A DNA stretch of 64,000 nucleotides from Epinephelus fuscoguttatus. Its lineage: Eukaryota > Chordata > Actinopteri > Perciformes > Serranidae. A program made the translations under genes and the position numbers. This document shows, piece by piece, positions 33,091-43,174 of the stretch (the first letter of the stretch is position 1; each line of letters begins with the position of its first letter). The notes below the pieces were generated by a model. It worked only from the letters and a program-made list of their open reading frames with translations. It was not told the DNA's origin and did not search any database. The stretch is from contig NC_064756.1 in assembly GCF_011397635.1 (NCBI RefSeq), forward strand, positions 30,866,996-30,930,995. The letters run 5' to 3'.

Positions 33091-34725
33091 CAGTGCCCTC
33101 CAAAAGTATTGGAACAGTGAGTCCAATTCGTTTACTTTTGTTGTAGACTGAAAACATTTGGGTTTGACATCAAAAGATGAATATGAGACAAGAGATCAAC
33201 ATTTCAGCTTTTATTTCCAGGTATTTACATCTGGATCTGATACACAACTTAGAAGATAGCATTATTTGTAATGGAACACAAAATTTTTAGGTGAGCAAAA
33301 GTATTGGAACATATAAACTTAAAATAGATTAAAGTGAATGAGACTTAATATTTAGTTGCAAATCCTTTGCTTTCAATAACTGCATCAAGCCTGTGACCCA
33401 GTGACATCACCAAACTTTTGCATTCTTCTTTTGTGATGTTTTTCCAGGCGTTCACCGCAGCCTCTTTCAGTTGTTGTTTGTTCTGGGGGGTTACTCCCTT
33501 CAGTCTCCTCTTCAGCAGGTAAAATGCATGCTCTATTGGGTTTAAGTCTGGAGACTGACTTGGCCAGTCTAAAACCTTCCACTTCTTGCCCCTGATGAAC
33601 TCCTTTGTTGTTTTGGCAGTGTGTTTTGGGTCGTTATCTTGCCGCATGATGAAGGATCTCCCAATCAGTTTGGTTGCATCTTTCTTTAAATTAGCAGACA
33701 AAATGTTTCTGTAGACTTCTGAGTTCATTTTGCTGCCGCCATCATGTGTTACATCATCAATGAAGATGAAAGAGCCCGTCCCAGAAGAAGCCATGCAAGC
33801 CCAAGCCATGACATTACCTCCACTGTGTTTCACAGATGAGCTTGTATGTTTGGGATCATGAGCAGATCCTTTCTTTCTCCAAACTTTCACCTTTCTTTGT
33901 CTCATCAGTCCATAAAACTTTTTCCCAGAATTTTTGAGGCTCATCTCTGTACCTTTTGGCAAATTCCAGCCTGTCCTTCCTATTCTTCTTGCTAATGAGT
34001 GGTTTGCATCTTCTGGTGTAGCCTCTGTACTTTTGTTCATGAAGTCTTCTGCGAACAGTAGATTGTGATACCTTCACTCCTGCCCTCTGGAGGTTGTTGC
34101 TGATGTCACTAACAGTTGTTTTAGGGTCTTTCTTTACAGCTCTCACAATGTTTCTGTCATCAGCTGCTGATGTTTTCCTTGGTCTACCTGTTCGACGTCT
34201 GTTGCTTAGTACACCAGTGGTTTCTTTCTTCTTCAGGACATTCCAAATGGTTGTACTGGCTATGGCCAATGTTTGTGCAATGGCTCTGATTGATTGTTCA
34301 TCTTCTCTCAGATTCACAATTGCTTCTTTTTCACCCATAGACAGCTCTCTGGTTTTCATGTTGGTTCCACCTCTAAATGCAGTCTGCACAGGCAAAATCT
34401 ATTGTACCCAATCTGAAACTGAGCTCAGACATTCAGTGCTATTTGTTTGAATAATCAATGTAATTGTGAGACACCTGGGCAACAAAACACACCTGTCAGT
34501 GACATGTTCCAATACTTTTGCTCTCATGAAAAATGGGTGGGTTCAAACAAAAGGTGCTATCTTCTAAGTTGTGTATCAGATCCAGATGTAAATACCTGGA
34601 AATAAAAGCTGAAATGTTGATCTCTTGTCCCATATTCATCTTTTGATGTCAAACCCAAATATTTTCAGTCTACAACAAAAATAAAGGAATTGGCCTCACT
34701 GTTCCAATACTTTTGGAGGGCACTG
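33091..34725 (-). mobile_element. Tc1/mariner transposon with IR/DR ends
   Basis: 1635 bp flanked by TA on both sides (33089-33090 and 34726-34727). The outer ends CAGTGCCCTCCAAAAGTATT are exact inverted copies. The inverted repeats are long (about 33091-33315 and 34503-34725), and each has a second, inner CAAAAGTATTGGAACA (about 33297 and complement near 34506). That is the IR/DR arrangement known from Sleeping Beauty-type Tc1 elements. The terminal repeats are well preserved, so this is a young insertion. The transposase gene is on the minus strand and broken. Confidence 0.92.
33345..34395 (-). pseudogene. Tc1-like DD34E transposase, broken by a small deletion
   Basis: The N-terminal half (34395 to about 33890) has two helix-turn-helix regions, with an RRTGRPRKTS linker (GRPR AT-hook-like) and SQSTVRRRLHEQKYRGYT. 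The first catalytic Asp is in WTDETK. The frame then shifts; the second half (about 33895 to 33345) resumes at KVKVWRKKGSAHDP. It carries the second Asp in RQDNDPKHTAK and the catalytic Glu in SPDLNPIEHAF, ending near GFATKY. Compared with related Tc1 transposases, some residues seem missing between DETK and VWRKKG, so a small out-of-frame deletion near 33890 is likely. All three catalytic acidic residues remain. The total span is about 350 codons, the family's usual size. The first ATG of the track at 34395 may be slightly upstream of the natural start (MKTREL, 34362). Confidence 0.88.
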
Positions 34726-34726
34726 T

Positions 34727-35689
34727 ATGGTCAAGGTCTAACATTTTTGAGAGGGTAAACATGAGAAAAAAAAAACACATTTTGGGGCGAAAGGGGACTT
34801 AAACAATTTACCATTAAAAAGTGTTGTCACGGAGGCAGTCACTTGTTTGTTTTAGGACCATCAAGACACTCAAGAGGCAACAACACAAATGAGTTCCTAG
34901 AGGAAGCTAATTAGTGTCTCAAGTGTGTGATTAAAGTGTGCATGTGTGAGTGTAAGTCTCTGTCTTCGTACCTTAGTGAATTCTCATCTCAAAACAATCT
35001 TATGCAATGTTGTTTTCCATTGTATGTACATGTAACAATGTTTGTGTCAAATAGACAGCATCTTCTGCCAATTATTTTCTCTAACTTTTACCAAAACATA
35101 AACTCTTTTTTAAGTCTTGAGAGTAAAGAGTAAAATATGGACTGATATCTTAGTTAAGTTCCAAAGATTCTTATTTCAATCTCAGAACCCATTGACTATT
35201 GGTCTGATGAAAATAAGCTTCAGGGGGGCAATGACCAGTTTTTCAGGAGATCCGGTAAAGCCAGTGGATATCTGGGCCAAGACCTCATCTTCCATGTGCT
35301 GGTCATTTTGGCTAATCTCTATAAAAACATTTTTGCATATGAATACAGATAAATATAATTTTAAAAAAACTCACGTAAAACTAAATCAGGCGATAGCCAA
35401 TGGGTTCTGAAATAGCATTTTGGCCAATGCGTTCCGCTTGTTCACACGGACTGTTTACATGCAGCTCAGACATGATCAGTCGATACTACCTGATAAACAA
35501 AATGATGACAGATGGAAACCAGAATGTTACAATTGCAAAGTCTTGTTCAGTAACCTTATGATTCTGCTTACGTATCTATTTCTACAAATTAGTTTATTAG
35601 AACAGCCTCATATTTTAGATTCCTACAAGTGATATGTAGCTCTTTAGGGTAAGCAGGTGTATGACCATGTAGGCAAGGCTCTAGACATG
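34727..35689. other. Intergenic within duplication unit 2
   Basis: 34875-35690 is homologous to 24614-25330 in unit 1. No gene recognised. Confidence 0.45.
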
Positions 35690-36120
35690 ATCACAGGAAT
35701 CTTGAACTGGACTCTGAATTTGATGGGAAACCTGGGTAAAGACATCAAAAATGGTGTTACTAAGGACAATTTGCAGAACTTGGTCAAAAGCTTGGCAGCA
35801 GCATTTTGGACCGCTTGTAAGAGATCCAGGGAGGTCTCGCAAGCAGGTGAAAAGGGAACTGCAATAGTCCAGATGAGATGTAATAGAAGTTTGAATAATC
35901 ATCTCCATTTCAGCTAGGGACTAACTGGGCCAGAGTTCAGCGATGTTCCTCAGCTGGCTAACCAAACAATTTACATGCTGATCAAGACTCAAAGCCTGGT
36001 CCATAGAAAGGCCTTGATCGAGGGTAGATTGAACAGAGGAGCAAAGAGAGCTGGGACTGTCCATCAGAACATTGTTGCTTTCTAGAAAACCAACAAGCTC
36101 TCATAAGTTTGATTGATAAC
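35690..36120 (-). pseudogene. Antisense LINE ORF2 remnant, copy in unit 2
   Basis: Minus-strand frames show AEMEMIIQTSITSHLDYCSSL and neighbouring blocks equivalent to those at 25380-25709, with different indels. So the LINE was already present before the segmental duplication. Confidence 0.72.
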
Positions 36121-37219
36121 TTACTGTTGTCACTAGCTAATTTCAGGCCAAAAATCTGTTCACTCTCCAAATTGTATCTTTAAAAAAAGCTGATCAAAAT
36201 ACTCAAGGTGGCCTTCTATTGCATCTTAGATTGGTTAATGCTTGTGCATCCACCTTTAGAGATACTTTTTAGAAAACTGAATATAGGTTTATGTAGCTGA
36301 AGCTTTTTATAAAGGGATACTTCACCGATTTTAACCAGGTCACCTTCACAGTCTCCCCACACCACAGTGACACAGACCTGGTTGAAAGTCAGCAAAGTAT
36401 CCTGTAAGTACTACTGACAACACAGGCTTTAAATTTCATGTTTATCATTTGCTTAGAATGTTAAGCCATACAGCCATTCGCTCTGTTTACACATGTGCTG
36501 TGTGCTGAGAGACCACTATTAAACACTGGGGATGTTAATACTCCCTCCTCACTATCAATTTAAGTACACATTGGGGTTTTGTTCAAGAGCAATTGTTTAA
36601 TCCTGTGGGATTTATAATCCATTTGAATAATTAAATTAATATTTCCTCCAAAGAATCATCATGAAGCCCACTGACCAATTTAATGTTAATTGCTATGTTA
36701 ATTATTTGTAGAAAGTAGGATATTAACACTTACTGATAACAAAGAAAGTCATGAGATAAAAAGAGTCTTATTTTTAATGTACTATTAATATTTGTTCCTT
36801 TATGTTTACCTTCAGAGTAACTAATGGATGTCTTTCTGCTTGTGATCCACAGAGAATTAAAAAAAAAAAGGATGAATATGGACGTTCATCACAAGGCCTA
36901 CTGTCTGAAGTCTTTTTAAGCGCTGCATCAGGTGGATCAGCAGCATATGCTGCCTAACTGTTTGAAAAATGTAAGCATAAAACATTGAGTACTAGAAACT
37001 GATATATCCAGCTAAAGTTGTAATATAGGTGTTGCTCATGCTTTGTTTTATTTCTGTTTTAATGCATAATAGTAATTACTGTAAACTTGTTGACAGCGCA
37101 AATACAATGATTTATACATCAGATAAATAATCCTGCGTAATTGTAATTGCTGCATTGCTGTGGTTAGATGTTTGAGATGATGTTTAAGTGTGTTATGTAA
37201 TATGGTGAATCACTGCCCG

Positions 37220-37235
37220 TATGTTTCCTTTTCAG
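37220..37235 (+). promoter_or_regulatory. Likely 3' splice site in the OR3 5' UTR
   Basis: The pyrimidine-rich GTATGTTTCCTTTTCAG ends at 37235, 26 bases before the OR3 start codon. OR genes usually have a non-coding first exon spliced just upstream of the intronless coding exon. Confidence 0.5.
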
Positions 37236-37261
37236 TGTGTTAAGGACACTTCTACTCCATC

Positions 37262-38236
37262 ATGCCAGAGGGAAATCATAGTGAGGTGACTGAATTTATC
37301 CTGACTGGTTTCCCCGGACTTCATCCAGAGTATCAAGGCCTTGCCTCAGCAGTACTGTTCTTAGTTTATCTCCTAACTGTGACAGGCAATTGTACAGTTC
37401 TTTTTTTATTCGCAGTTGACCGCAGCCTTCATAAGCCTGTGTATTATATCATTTTAAATCTGAGTGTATGTGACCTTCTCTTTAGCACAACTGCTTTACC
37501 TAAGATCATCAGTAAGTATTGGTTTCAATCGGGGAGCATTTCATTCACTGCTTGCTTTGTTCAGATGTATTTTGTTCACTATCTCGGCACAGTGAATTCA
37601 TATATTCTCTTCCTGATGGCTTTAGATAGGTACTTGGCGATTTGTCATCCTCTCAGATACCCCAATGTACTTAAAAACTCCACTGTCCTCATTCTCAGTA
37701 TTTTTGCATGGGTTGTTGCCAAGGCTCCCCCTTTAATGTTAGTTATTAGGGCATACCCTCTTCCCTACTGTGCCTCAAACATCATTAACCACTGCTACTG
37801 TGATCATATTGGTATAACAGTGCTTGCATGTACTGACAGGGCCCCTTATGGTTTTCCTGCTTTTGTGTTAGCAATGATTATGTTACTGGGACCTCTGGCA
37901 TTCATCATTTTCTCATACTGCTCTATACTCATAGCAGTATTTAAGATAGCAAATTTACAAAGTCGCATGAAATCTCTGTCCACTTGTAGTACTCAGCTGC
38001 TTATAATCGCGCTCTATTATTTACCGAGATGTTTCGTATATTTAGCCAGCAATGTTGGAATTAAATTTAGTGCTGATGTACGAATAGTAATTATCATGCT
38101 GTATAGCCTTTTCCCCCCCATGATTAATCCACTCATATACTGCTTAAGAGCAAAAGACATGAGAGAAAGCTTGTGGAAGCAATTCAACAGAAGAACCTTT
38201 CCACAAAAAGCACAAGTTTCAGCTATTAGTAACTAA
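37262..38236 (+). CDS. Odorant receptor OR3 (class A GPCR, 324 aa)
   Basis: Single-exon fish odorant receptor. The N-terminus carries NHS (N5) for glycosylation, then FILTGFPGL (13-20), the fish OR lead-in to TM1. TM1 includes TGNCTVLF (41-48). LHKPVYY (56-62) starts TM2. The TM3 end has LDRYLAICHPLRYP (121-134), the classical DRY-type G-protein contact. SYCSILIAV lies at TM5/ICL3, LSTCSTQL (239-246) at TM6, and NPLIYCLRAKDM (289-300) in TM7 and helix 8. Cysteines at 98, 170, 178, 180 and 190 suit the extracellular disulphides. It belongs with OR4-OR6 by its GFPGL, Y-W-F and STCxxQ signatures but is the most distant of the four. The ATG is at 37262 after a good splice acceptor. The frame is intact; ligand unknown. 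Confidence 0.94.
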   Translation: MPEGNHSEVTEFILTGFPGLHPEYQGLASAVLFLVYLLTVTGNCTVLFLFAVDRSLHKPVYYIILNLSVCDLLFSTTALPKIISKYWFQSGSISFTACFVQMYFVHYLGTVNSYILFLMALDRYLAICHPLRYPNVLKNSTVLILSIFAWVVAKAPPLMLVIRAYPLPYCASNIINHCYCDHIGITVLACTDRAPYGFPAFVLAMIMLLGPLAFIIFSYCSILIAVFKIANLQSRMKSLSTCSTQLLIIALYYLPRCFVYLASNVGIKFSADVRIVIIMLYSLFPPMINPLIYCLRAKDMRESLWKQFNRRTFPQKAQVSAISN

Positions 38237-39530
38237 TAAACCAATGCATTATTCAGTGCTTTACCTTGGGTCCTATTAGCCATCTCTCTTTGTTCGAACC
38301 GGAAATGTTCATAAAAAATACTGATTGAGGACAATTCAGAGCCAAAGCTGTCACAATGTTAGGCAAAATACTTCTTTTATCTTCTATCTCAAAACTGAAT
38401 AAATGAATCAGGCTTTTGCTATGTTCATGTAAAACAAATAATACTGTGTATGTCATTATTTCAATAATAATTCAGTGATCACAGGGTACCAGGGAAAACA
38501 GCTTAAAACGGATTTGCAAATATGTTCTGGTCTGCAACCACATTGTTAGGTTTATTGCTCTAATTCCCCCCTTTAAACACTGTAGAGACCTGTCAAATTG
38601 TCATGTGAAGTGGAGTCAGCTGTGTCATGCATTGTACTGTCAGAGTACAAAGGGGACCTCAGAACTGGGGGATATTTTTATTACAATATAGATAAATAAA
38701 TAAATGCACATCAATTATTAATAACCTGTTTCAGTCTTTTAAAGCTCCTGAAAGCCAAACTGTTTATCAGGAGTCCCATAAGATAGTTAAATTCTGACCT
38801 ACTCTTCACTGTTAAGTATCTCACATAGGTTTCCAGTCCATGCAGCTGGAAGTGGGAGCATAGTAGCCGTTGTACTACTCCTTGCCTGCTGCTGCTGCTG
38901 AACAGAATAATTTACACGTGCCTCTTGACCTCCAGCTCAGAATATAAGTTTTTTTTTCACACAAGTAATTAATGCTGCACTGTAAGTCAAATAAATACTG
39001 CTATTCTATAAAACTATTGTCTGTTTTAATGTCAAATTTTAATTTTTGAGGCCTAAGTTGCAACCCAGCAACATTAAGTTTTGTTTTGCACAAAAGTCTG
39101 AGGTTTTATTGGGGTGAAGTCAAGGTGAAAAATATCACTTTCACAGACAATTTCTACAGCCAACTCAGCTTATGAGACAACTGTGCTTGACATGCTACAA
39201 AAACTATGATGGCGATGGTAAGCCACAGATGCTCAACATTGTCCCAGTAGTGGCCGATAGCCATCAGCTGGCATTGTCTGTCAGGGCCTAATCTCTCAAA
39301 ACAGATTCTGCAATTTACACTGTAGAATCTGTCGGGAGCCCTGTGTGAAAGATGACTAGAAAGGAGGGTAGGGTGGGACTTTGAGTTTGAACGATGCTGC
39401 ACTTTAGCCAATCACAATGGAGGGGGTGTGGCCAAGACGTGCAGGTGTCCCCAGGAAATGTGTACCTACAGAAACAGCAAGCTCCGTGTCCATAGCGACC
39501 GCTCCACCCAAAAAGCCGACTCGTCAACAT
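38237..39530. other. Intergenic, no gene recognised
   Basis: No domain-bearing frame and no recognised repeat up to the poly(T) at 39533. Confidence 0.45.
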
Positions 39531-39832
39531 GAATTTTTTTTTTTTTTTCCAGCGGATGTCTTAGTTACAACATGGTTGAGCTAACTGGAGTAGTTTCATG
39601 TCGTATCCGACAACGGGAGGCTTTTAACAGATGACGTCCTGATGTTAGCTTTGCTGCTGCTGCTGTTAGCTGTCCCTGTCAGCTGCAGCCACTGATGCTT
39701 TCTAGACATCGTGATTTCCCAAAACTGAATAAATACCACACATAGCAACACAAAACTGCTTTACTAGCTCAATCATGTTGTAGCTAAGATAACCGCTGGA
39801 AAAAACATTTTATTCACGGACCATTTATTGAG
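39531..39832 (+). mobile_element. MITE-like TIR element M, copy 3
   Basis: A poly(T) precedes CCAGCGGATGTCTTAGTTAC. The interior is nearly identical to copy 2 (8615-8905). The right end is AACCGCTGGAAAAAACATTT with GGACC at 39828-39832. Confidence 0.75.
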
Positions 39833-40493
39833 TTAATACCTTATTTTTATACAGTCTATGGTTATTACAGACACCGCTAACGGCTAACATTAACAGCTAA
39901 CGGTTAGCCCAGCTAATCTACGATAACCACAGAGCTGCCAAGCGTCACGCTTTGAGTGTGACAGTCACGCAATTTGACCCATTCTTACACCACACGCCAC
40001 ACTTGACATTTCTCACGCTTATATTTCCCCATTCAATACTCTATATTTATTTTTTTAATGATAATAAACTTTGGTCCTCGTGGCTTGCCGTAGTTCAAGT
40101 AACTCTGATTGACTGACCGAGATAACCAATCCCAGACCAATCCATCAGTCCTCTGTGCCTAAATCTAACCAACCACGGAAGGCACCACGCAATATAAACC
40201 AATCAGAAGCAACGTAAGGCGGGTCTTGGCGTCTCTAACTTTCTTTCACACACAACAGCGCCGACATTTAAAACCCACTCGACGTTCTCCTGCTTGCTAG
40301 AAGACGGACGGTAGGTAACTACCCAATTTTGTTCACTGTTGATTCGCTGTTTCTCCTTGAGTTTCCTAGTTAATATGTACTGTTTTAAGGCTGCTATAAG
40401 TCTATCATTGTCCTGTATTTGTTGCAGAGCTTTGTAACATTTATTTGCCTCTTCTCTTGGCCAGTTCACAGTTGAAAAAGAGACTCGTTAGTC

Positions 40494-40498
<5 letters not shown>

Positions 40499-40524
<26 letters not shown>

Positions 40525-40526
40525 GT
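40499..40526 (+). repeat. (GT)n microsatellite
   Basis: 14 uninterrupted GT units inside the 988-bp insertion. Confidence 0.97.
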
Positions 40527-40607
40527 CAGAGTTACAGACTTGTAAATATCAATTTAGACCCCCCTAAAGCAGTGTTTCTCAAAATTCTAAATTTCAAGGG
40601 CTATCCT

Positions 40608-40655
40608 TAACTCTGACAGTGTACAAATGGAACCATTTGTACACTGTCAGAGTTA
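40608..40655. repeat. Perfect 23-bp hairpin with 2-base loop
   Basis: TAACTCTGACAGTGTACAAA continues to ATGG, then AA, then the exact complement. It joins two partly duplicated segments that each contain CAGAGTTACAGAC. Confidence 0.95.
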
Positions 40656-41096
40656 CAGACCTTGTAAGGGTCAATTTAGACCCCCCTAAAGGAACCCACA
40701 GAGTCCCTGGAATCCACTTTGAGAACCACTGTAAAACTAGCATTAGGAGGCCACAGTGCAGGGAGAGCCGCTGGCATGGAGGTAAGGACATCAGTCTTAA
40801 GGTATAAATCGACGTTAAAACAGGCCAAATCGATGTTAAAAAAGGCCAAATTTTTTTTCGAACACGTCATGACACTAAAGTCTCACTCTTGTCATTTTCT
40901 GAAACTTGGCAGCCCTGTAACCATGTTATTTACAAAATGTGCACACATAGTAACGTTTGTTCAATCATTGTGTTTATAGACTTTATAAACATCAGATTAG
41001 TCTACAAGGTGATATAGTGACGTGAAAAATGTGATATATAGCTAAACTCTGCTGGTTTTCTACCCGAAGTATTTGTAAACAACACGGCGATTCCCT

Positions 41097-41183
41097 GGGG
41101 GCACTGCCGGAAGTCAAGGGCGTGAGCGATCGCTGAGGCCTCTGCACTTCCGTAAGTCGAAAAACTCTGGGCTGTGCCTCCAG

Positions 41184-41220
<37 letters not shown>

Positions 41221-42220
41221 GATGGATTTCCAAATTGGTCAGGGCCCTAATGCTAGGTTCAGAAAAGACAATATGTCACTATGAGACGGAAGTGAGCCGA
41301 TTTTTGGATCAGATTTTAGGAGACCACAAAGCAAACATAGCCTACAGGTTTGAAAGACAGCTGTATAGCAGAGGCAGTTGCAATAGTGTTCATAATTTCC
41401 ATAACTGCTAGCGCTAACATGCGTTTGACTAAATCAGTGGTTCTCATCGAGGATCTGGGGACCCTAGTGGTCCTTGAGGGAGTTCCAGGAAAACCATAAG
41501 AAACAAAGGGAATAGTTTATTTTCATTATTTAATTCACTAGAAATGAGCCCAATGTGAGTAAAAGTCAGTTGACAACTACACAATTCTGGTCTCAATCAT
41601 ATCTAACAACCAACTCTTTTCAGATGTAGGTCACTGTAGCAAAAGTCTTATCAAATGGTTGTCCGTGACCTAATGTGTATCAATTTAAGGGCCCATGACA
41701 TAAGAAAAAGGTTGTGAACCACCCGCTAAAAAAACTTGAAGAAGAGGTGTACATGTTACTGATAAATTGTTATGTCCTGATCTTGTAGTTTGCATGTGAT
41801 CATGATTTGTGAAAAATATGGTTATATGTGTCAAAAAAGGGAGATTTTTATGGTTTACAAGTTTGTTTAAAATGTCTTTATTGTAAATTGTTATTCCGTG
41901 TCCTAAAATAATGTCATGTCTGAGAAAAACAAAACAATAATTTGAACATATTTGATTAGCAAGGTTTTAACGAAGTATACAATGCACAGTGCACACAGAT
42001 TATCTTAGCCCCTCATATGCCATTACATCATTCACTCAGGAGCATTTATAAAGCATATAGACTTCAGTTTGGATTGGGATGTACTGCAACCTTGAAAGGA
42101 GGTGGCAAGACAACTAGATCGGGAACACTACCTGTAGATGATATCTGAAGGATGATTGATGATCAGTGCAATTTCTTTGTTGGAGAGCATTTCTTCTGAT
42201 ATTTTAACACATCAATTATA
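41097..42220. other. Intergenic and OR4 5' flank, poly(T) at 41187-41216
   Basis: A 30-base T run is present. No other repeat or gene recognised. The last 200 bases form the 5' flank of OR4. A clear splice acceptor could not be chosen. Confidence 0.45.
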
Positions 42221-43174
42221 ATGATTAATACGAGCATAACAACAATCAAAGATTTTGTAATACTTGGATTCCCAGGACTTGACCCTGCGTATTATGGACC
42301 TGTATCTACTCTTCTTTTCCTCACCTACTTGGCTATTCTTGTTGGAAACATTTTTATTTTAGTTTTTGTTGGGGTTGAGAAGCATCTTTATAAGCCAACA
42401 TATCTGATCTTCTGTCATCTGGCAATGAATGATTTGTTATTTGGGACAGTGACATTACCAAGAATGATATCCAGATATTGGTGGGATGACAAGATCATAC
42501 CTTTTGGTGCCTGCTTCACTCAGATGTATTTTGTTCATTCCTTGGGAGCGATTCATTCTCTCCTGCTGCTGATTATGGCTGTTGATCGTTTCATTGCAGT
42601 TTGTTTTCCTTTAAAATATCCTGTTCTAATTACAAACAACATTATTTCCATAGCTTGCTGGGTGTCATGGATTGGGACATTTCTCAGGATGATAGGACTT
42701 GTGCTTCATGCCCTAACCTTGCCTTACTGTAACTCTAACATCATCGTGCAGTGTTATTGTGACAACCCTTCAATTACAAACCTGGCATGTGGTGGAGATG
42801 TAACATCTGTAAAGACTGTTGCGGTTGGTTTTGCAATGTTTAGTCTCTTGCTTCCACTTTCATTCATAATTTTTTCCTATATTCTCATCTTTGTCATTGT
42901 TTCAAAAATGCAAAACACTGAGGGACGATACAAAACCTTATCAACTTGTACACCGCAGTTATTCATTTCTTGTCTGTATTACCTGCCAAGGTGTTTTGTT
43001 TATTTAGCTCACGCTACAGGGTTCTCTTTCAGCATGGACATCCGCATTTTATTGATACTGTTGTACAGTCTTCTTCCTTGTGCGGTAAATCCAATCATAT
43101 ATTGCTTTAAAACCAAAGATATCAAAGATATTTTAATGAAGAGATTAAGAAATATTAGAGTTGGAATCAAGTAA
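42221..43174 (+). CDS. Odorant receptor OR4 (class A GPCR, 317 aa)
   Basis: Single-exon fish odorant receptor starting at the ATG at 42221. The N-terminus MINTS gives a glycosylation site at N3. FVILGFPGLDPAYYGPV leads into TM1, with VGNIFILVF in it. LYKPTYLIFCHLAMND spans the first loop and TM2. The TM3 end reads VDRFIAVCFPLKYP. LPYCNSNIIVQCYCDN lies in extracellular loop 2. LSTCTPQLFI marks TM6 and NPIIYCFKTKDIKD TM7/helix 8. It shares the YYGP, HLAx[16 protein letters not shown] and STCTPQ signatures with OR5 and OR6 and is their nearest relative here, but with clear divergence throughout. The frame is intact. Role: odour detection in olfactory neurons via a G protein, inferred from the family. 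Confidence 0.94.
   Translation: MINTSITTIKDFVILGFPGLDPAYYGPVSTLLFLTYLAILVGNIFILVFVGVEKHLYKPTYLIFCHLAMNDLLFGTVTLPRMISRYWWDDKIIPFGACFTQMYFVHSLGAIHSLLLLIMAVDRFIAVCFPLKYPVLITNNIISIACWVSWIGTFLRMIGLVLHALTLPYCNSNIIVQCYCDNPSITNLACGGDVTSVKTVAVGFAMFSLLLPLSFIIFSYILIFVIVSKMQNTEGRYKTLSTCTPQLFISCLYYLPRCFVYLAHATGFSFSMDIRILLILLYSLLPCAVNPIIYCFKTKDIKDILMKRLRNIRVGIK

Larger units (their letters stand above)
28500..36950. repeat. Segmental duplication, unit 2
   Basis: Partner of 18.5-26.6 kb. It contains OR2 and the second antisense LINE remnant. Only this unit has the L1 fragment (about 31440-32770) and the Tc1 element (33091-34725). Boundaries are approximate. Confidence 0.75.
39930..40917 (+). mobile_element. 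988-bp TIR insertion (hAT-like ends) with exact empty site
   Basis: Ends CAGAGCTGCCAAG and CTTGGCAGCCCTG are inverted with one mismatch. TAACCA occurs on each side (39924-39929 and 40918-40923). The homologous uninterrupted site CTACGATAACCATGTTATT is at 2691-2709. CAG...CTG ends suggest hAT, but a 6-bp duplication is short for that group. The interior contains GTGTGACAGTCACGCAATTT, a (TG)n run, a 23-bp hairpin, and a partial duplication of CAGAGTTACAGAC...ATTTAGACCCCCCTAAA (abridged). No transposase was recognised. Confidence 0.85.
39531..41096 (+). mobile_element. Core of the foldback element, second copy without arms
   Basis: Matches the centre of the 1625-3533 element: MITE M, then CAGACACCGCTAACGGCTAA, CTAATCTACGATAACCA and, after a 988-bp insertion, GTGACGTGAAAAATGTGATA, TGCTGGTTTTCTACCCG and TATTTGTAAACAACACGGCG. 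Similarity stops at GATTCCCT (41096), just where the right arm starts in the first copy. The long arms are absent, so the core is a repeat in its own right. Confidence 0.75.

Noticed and set aside
34094-34450. 118-codon plus-strand frame
   Set aside because: Antisense shadow of the Tc1 transposase.
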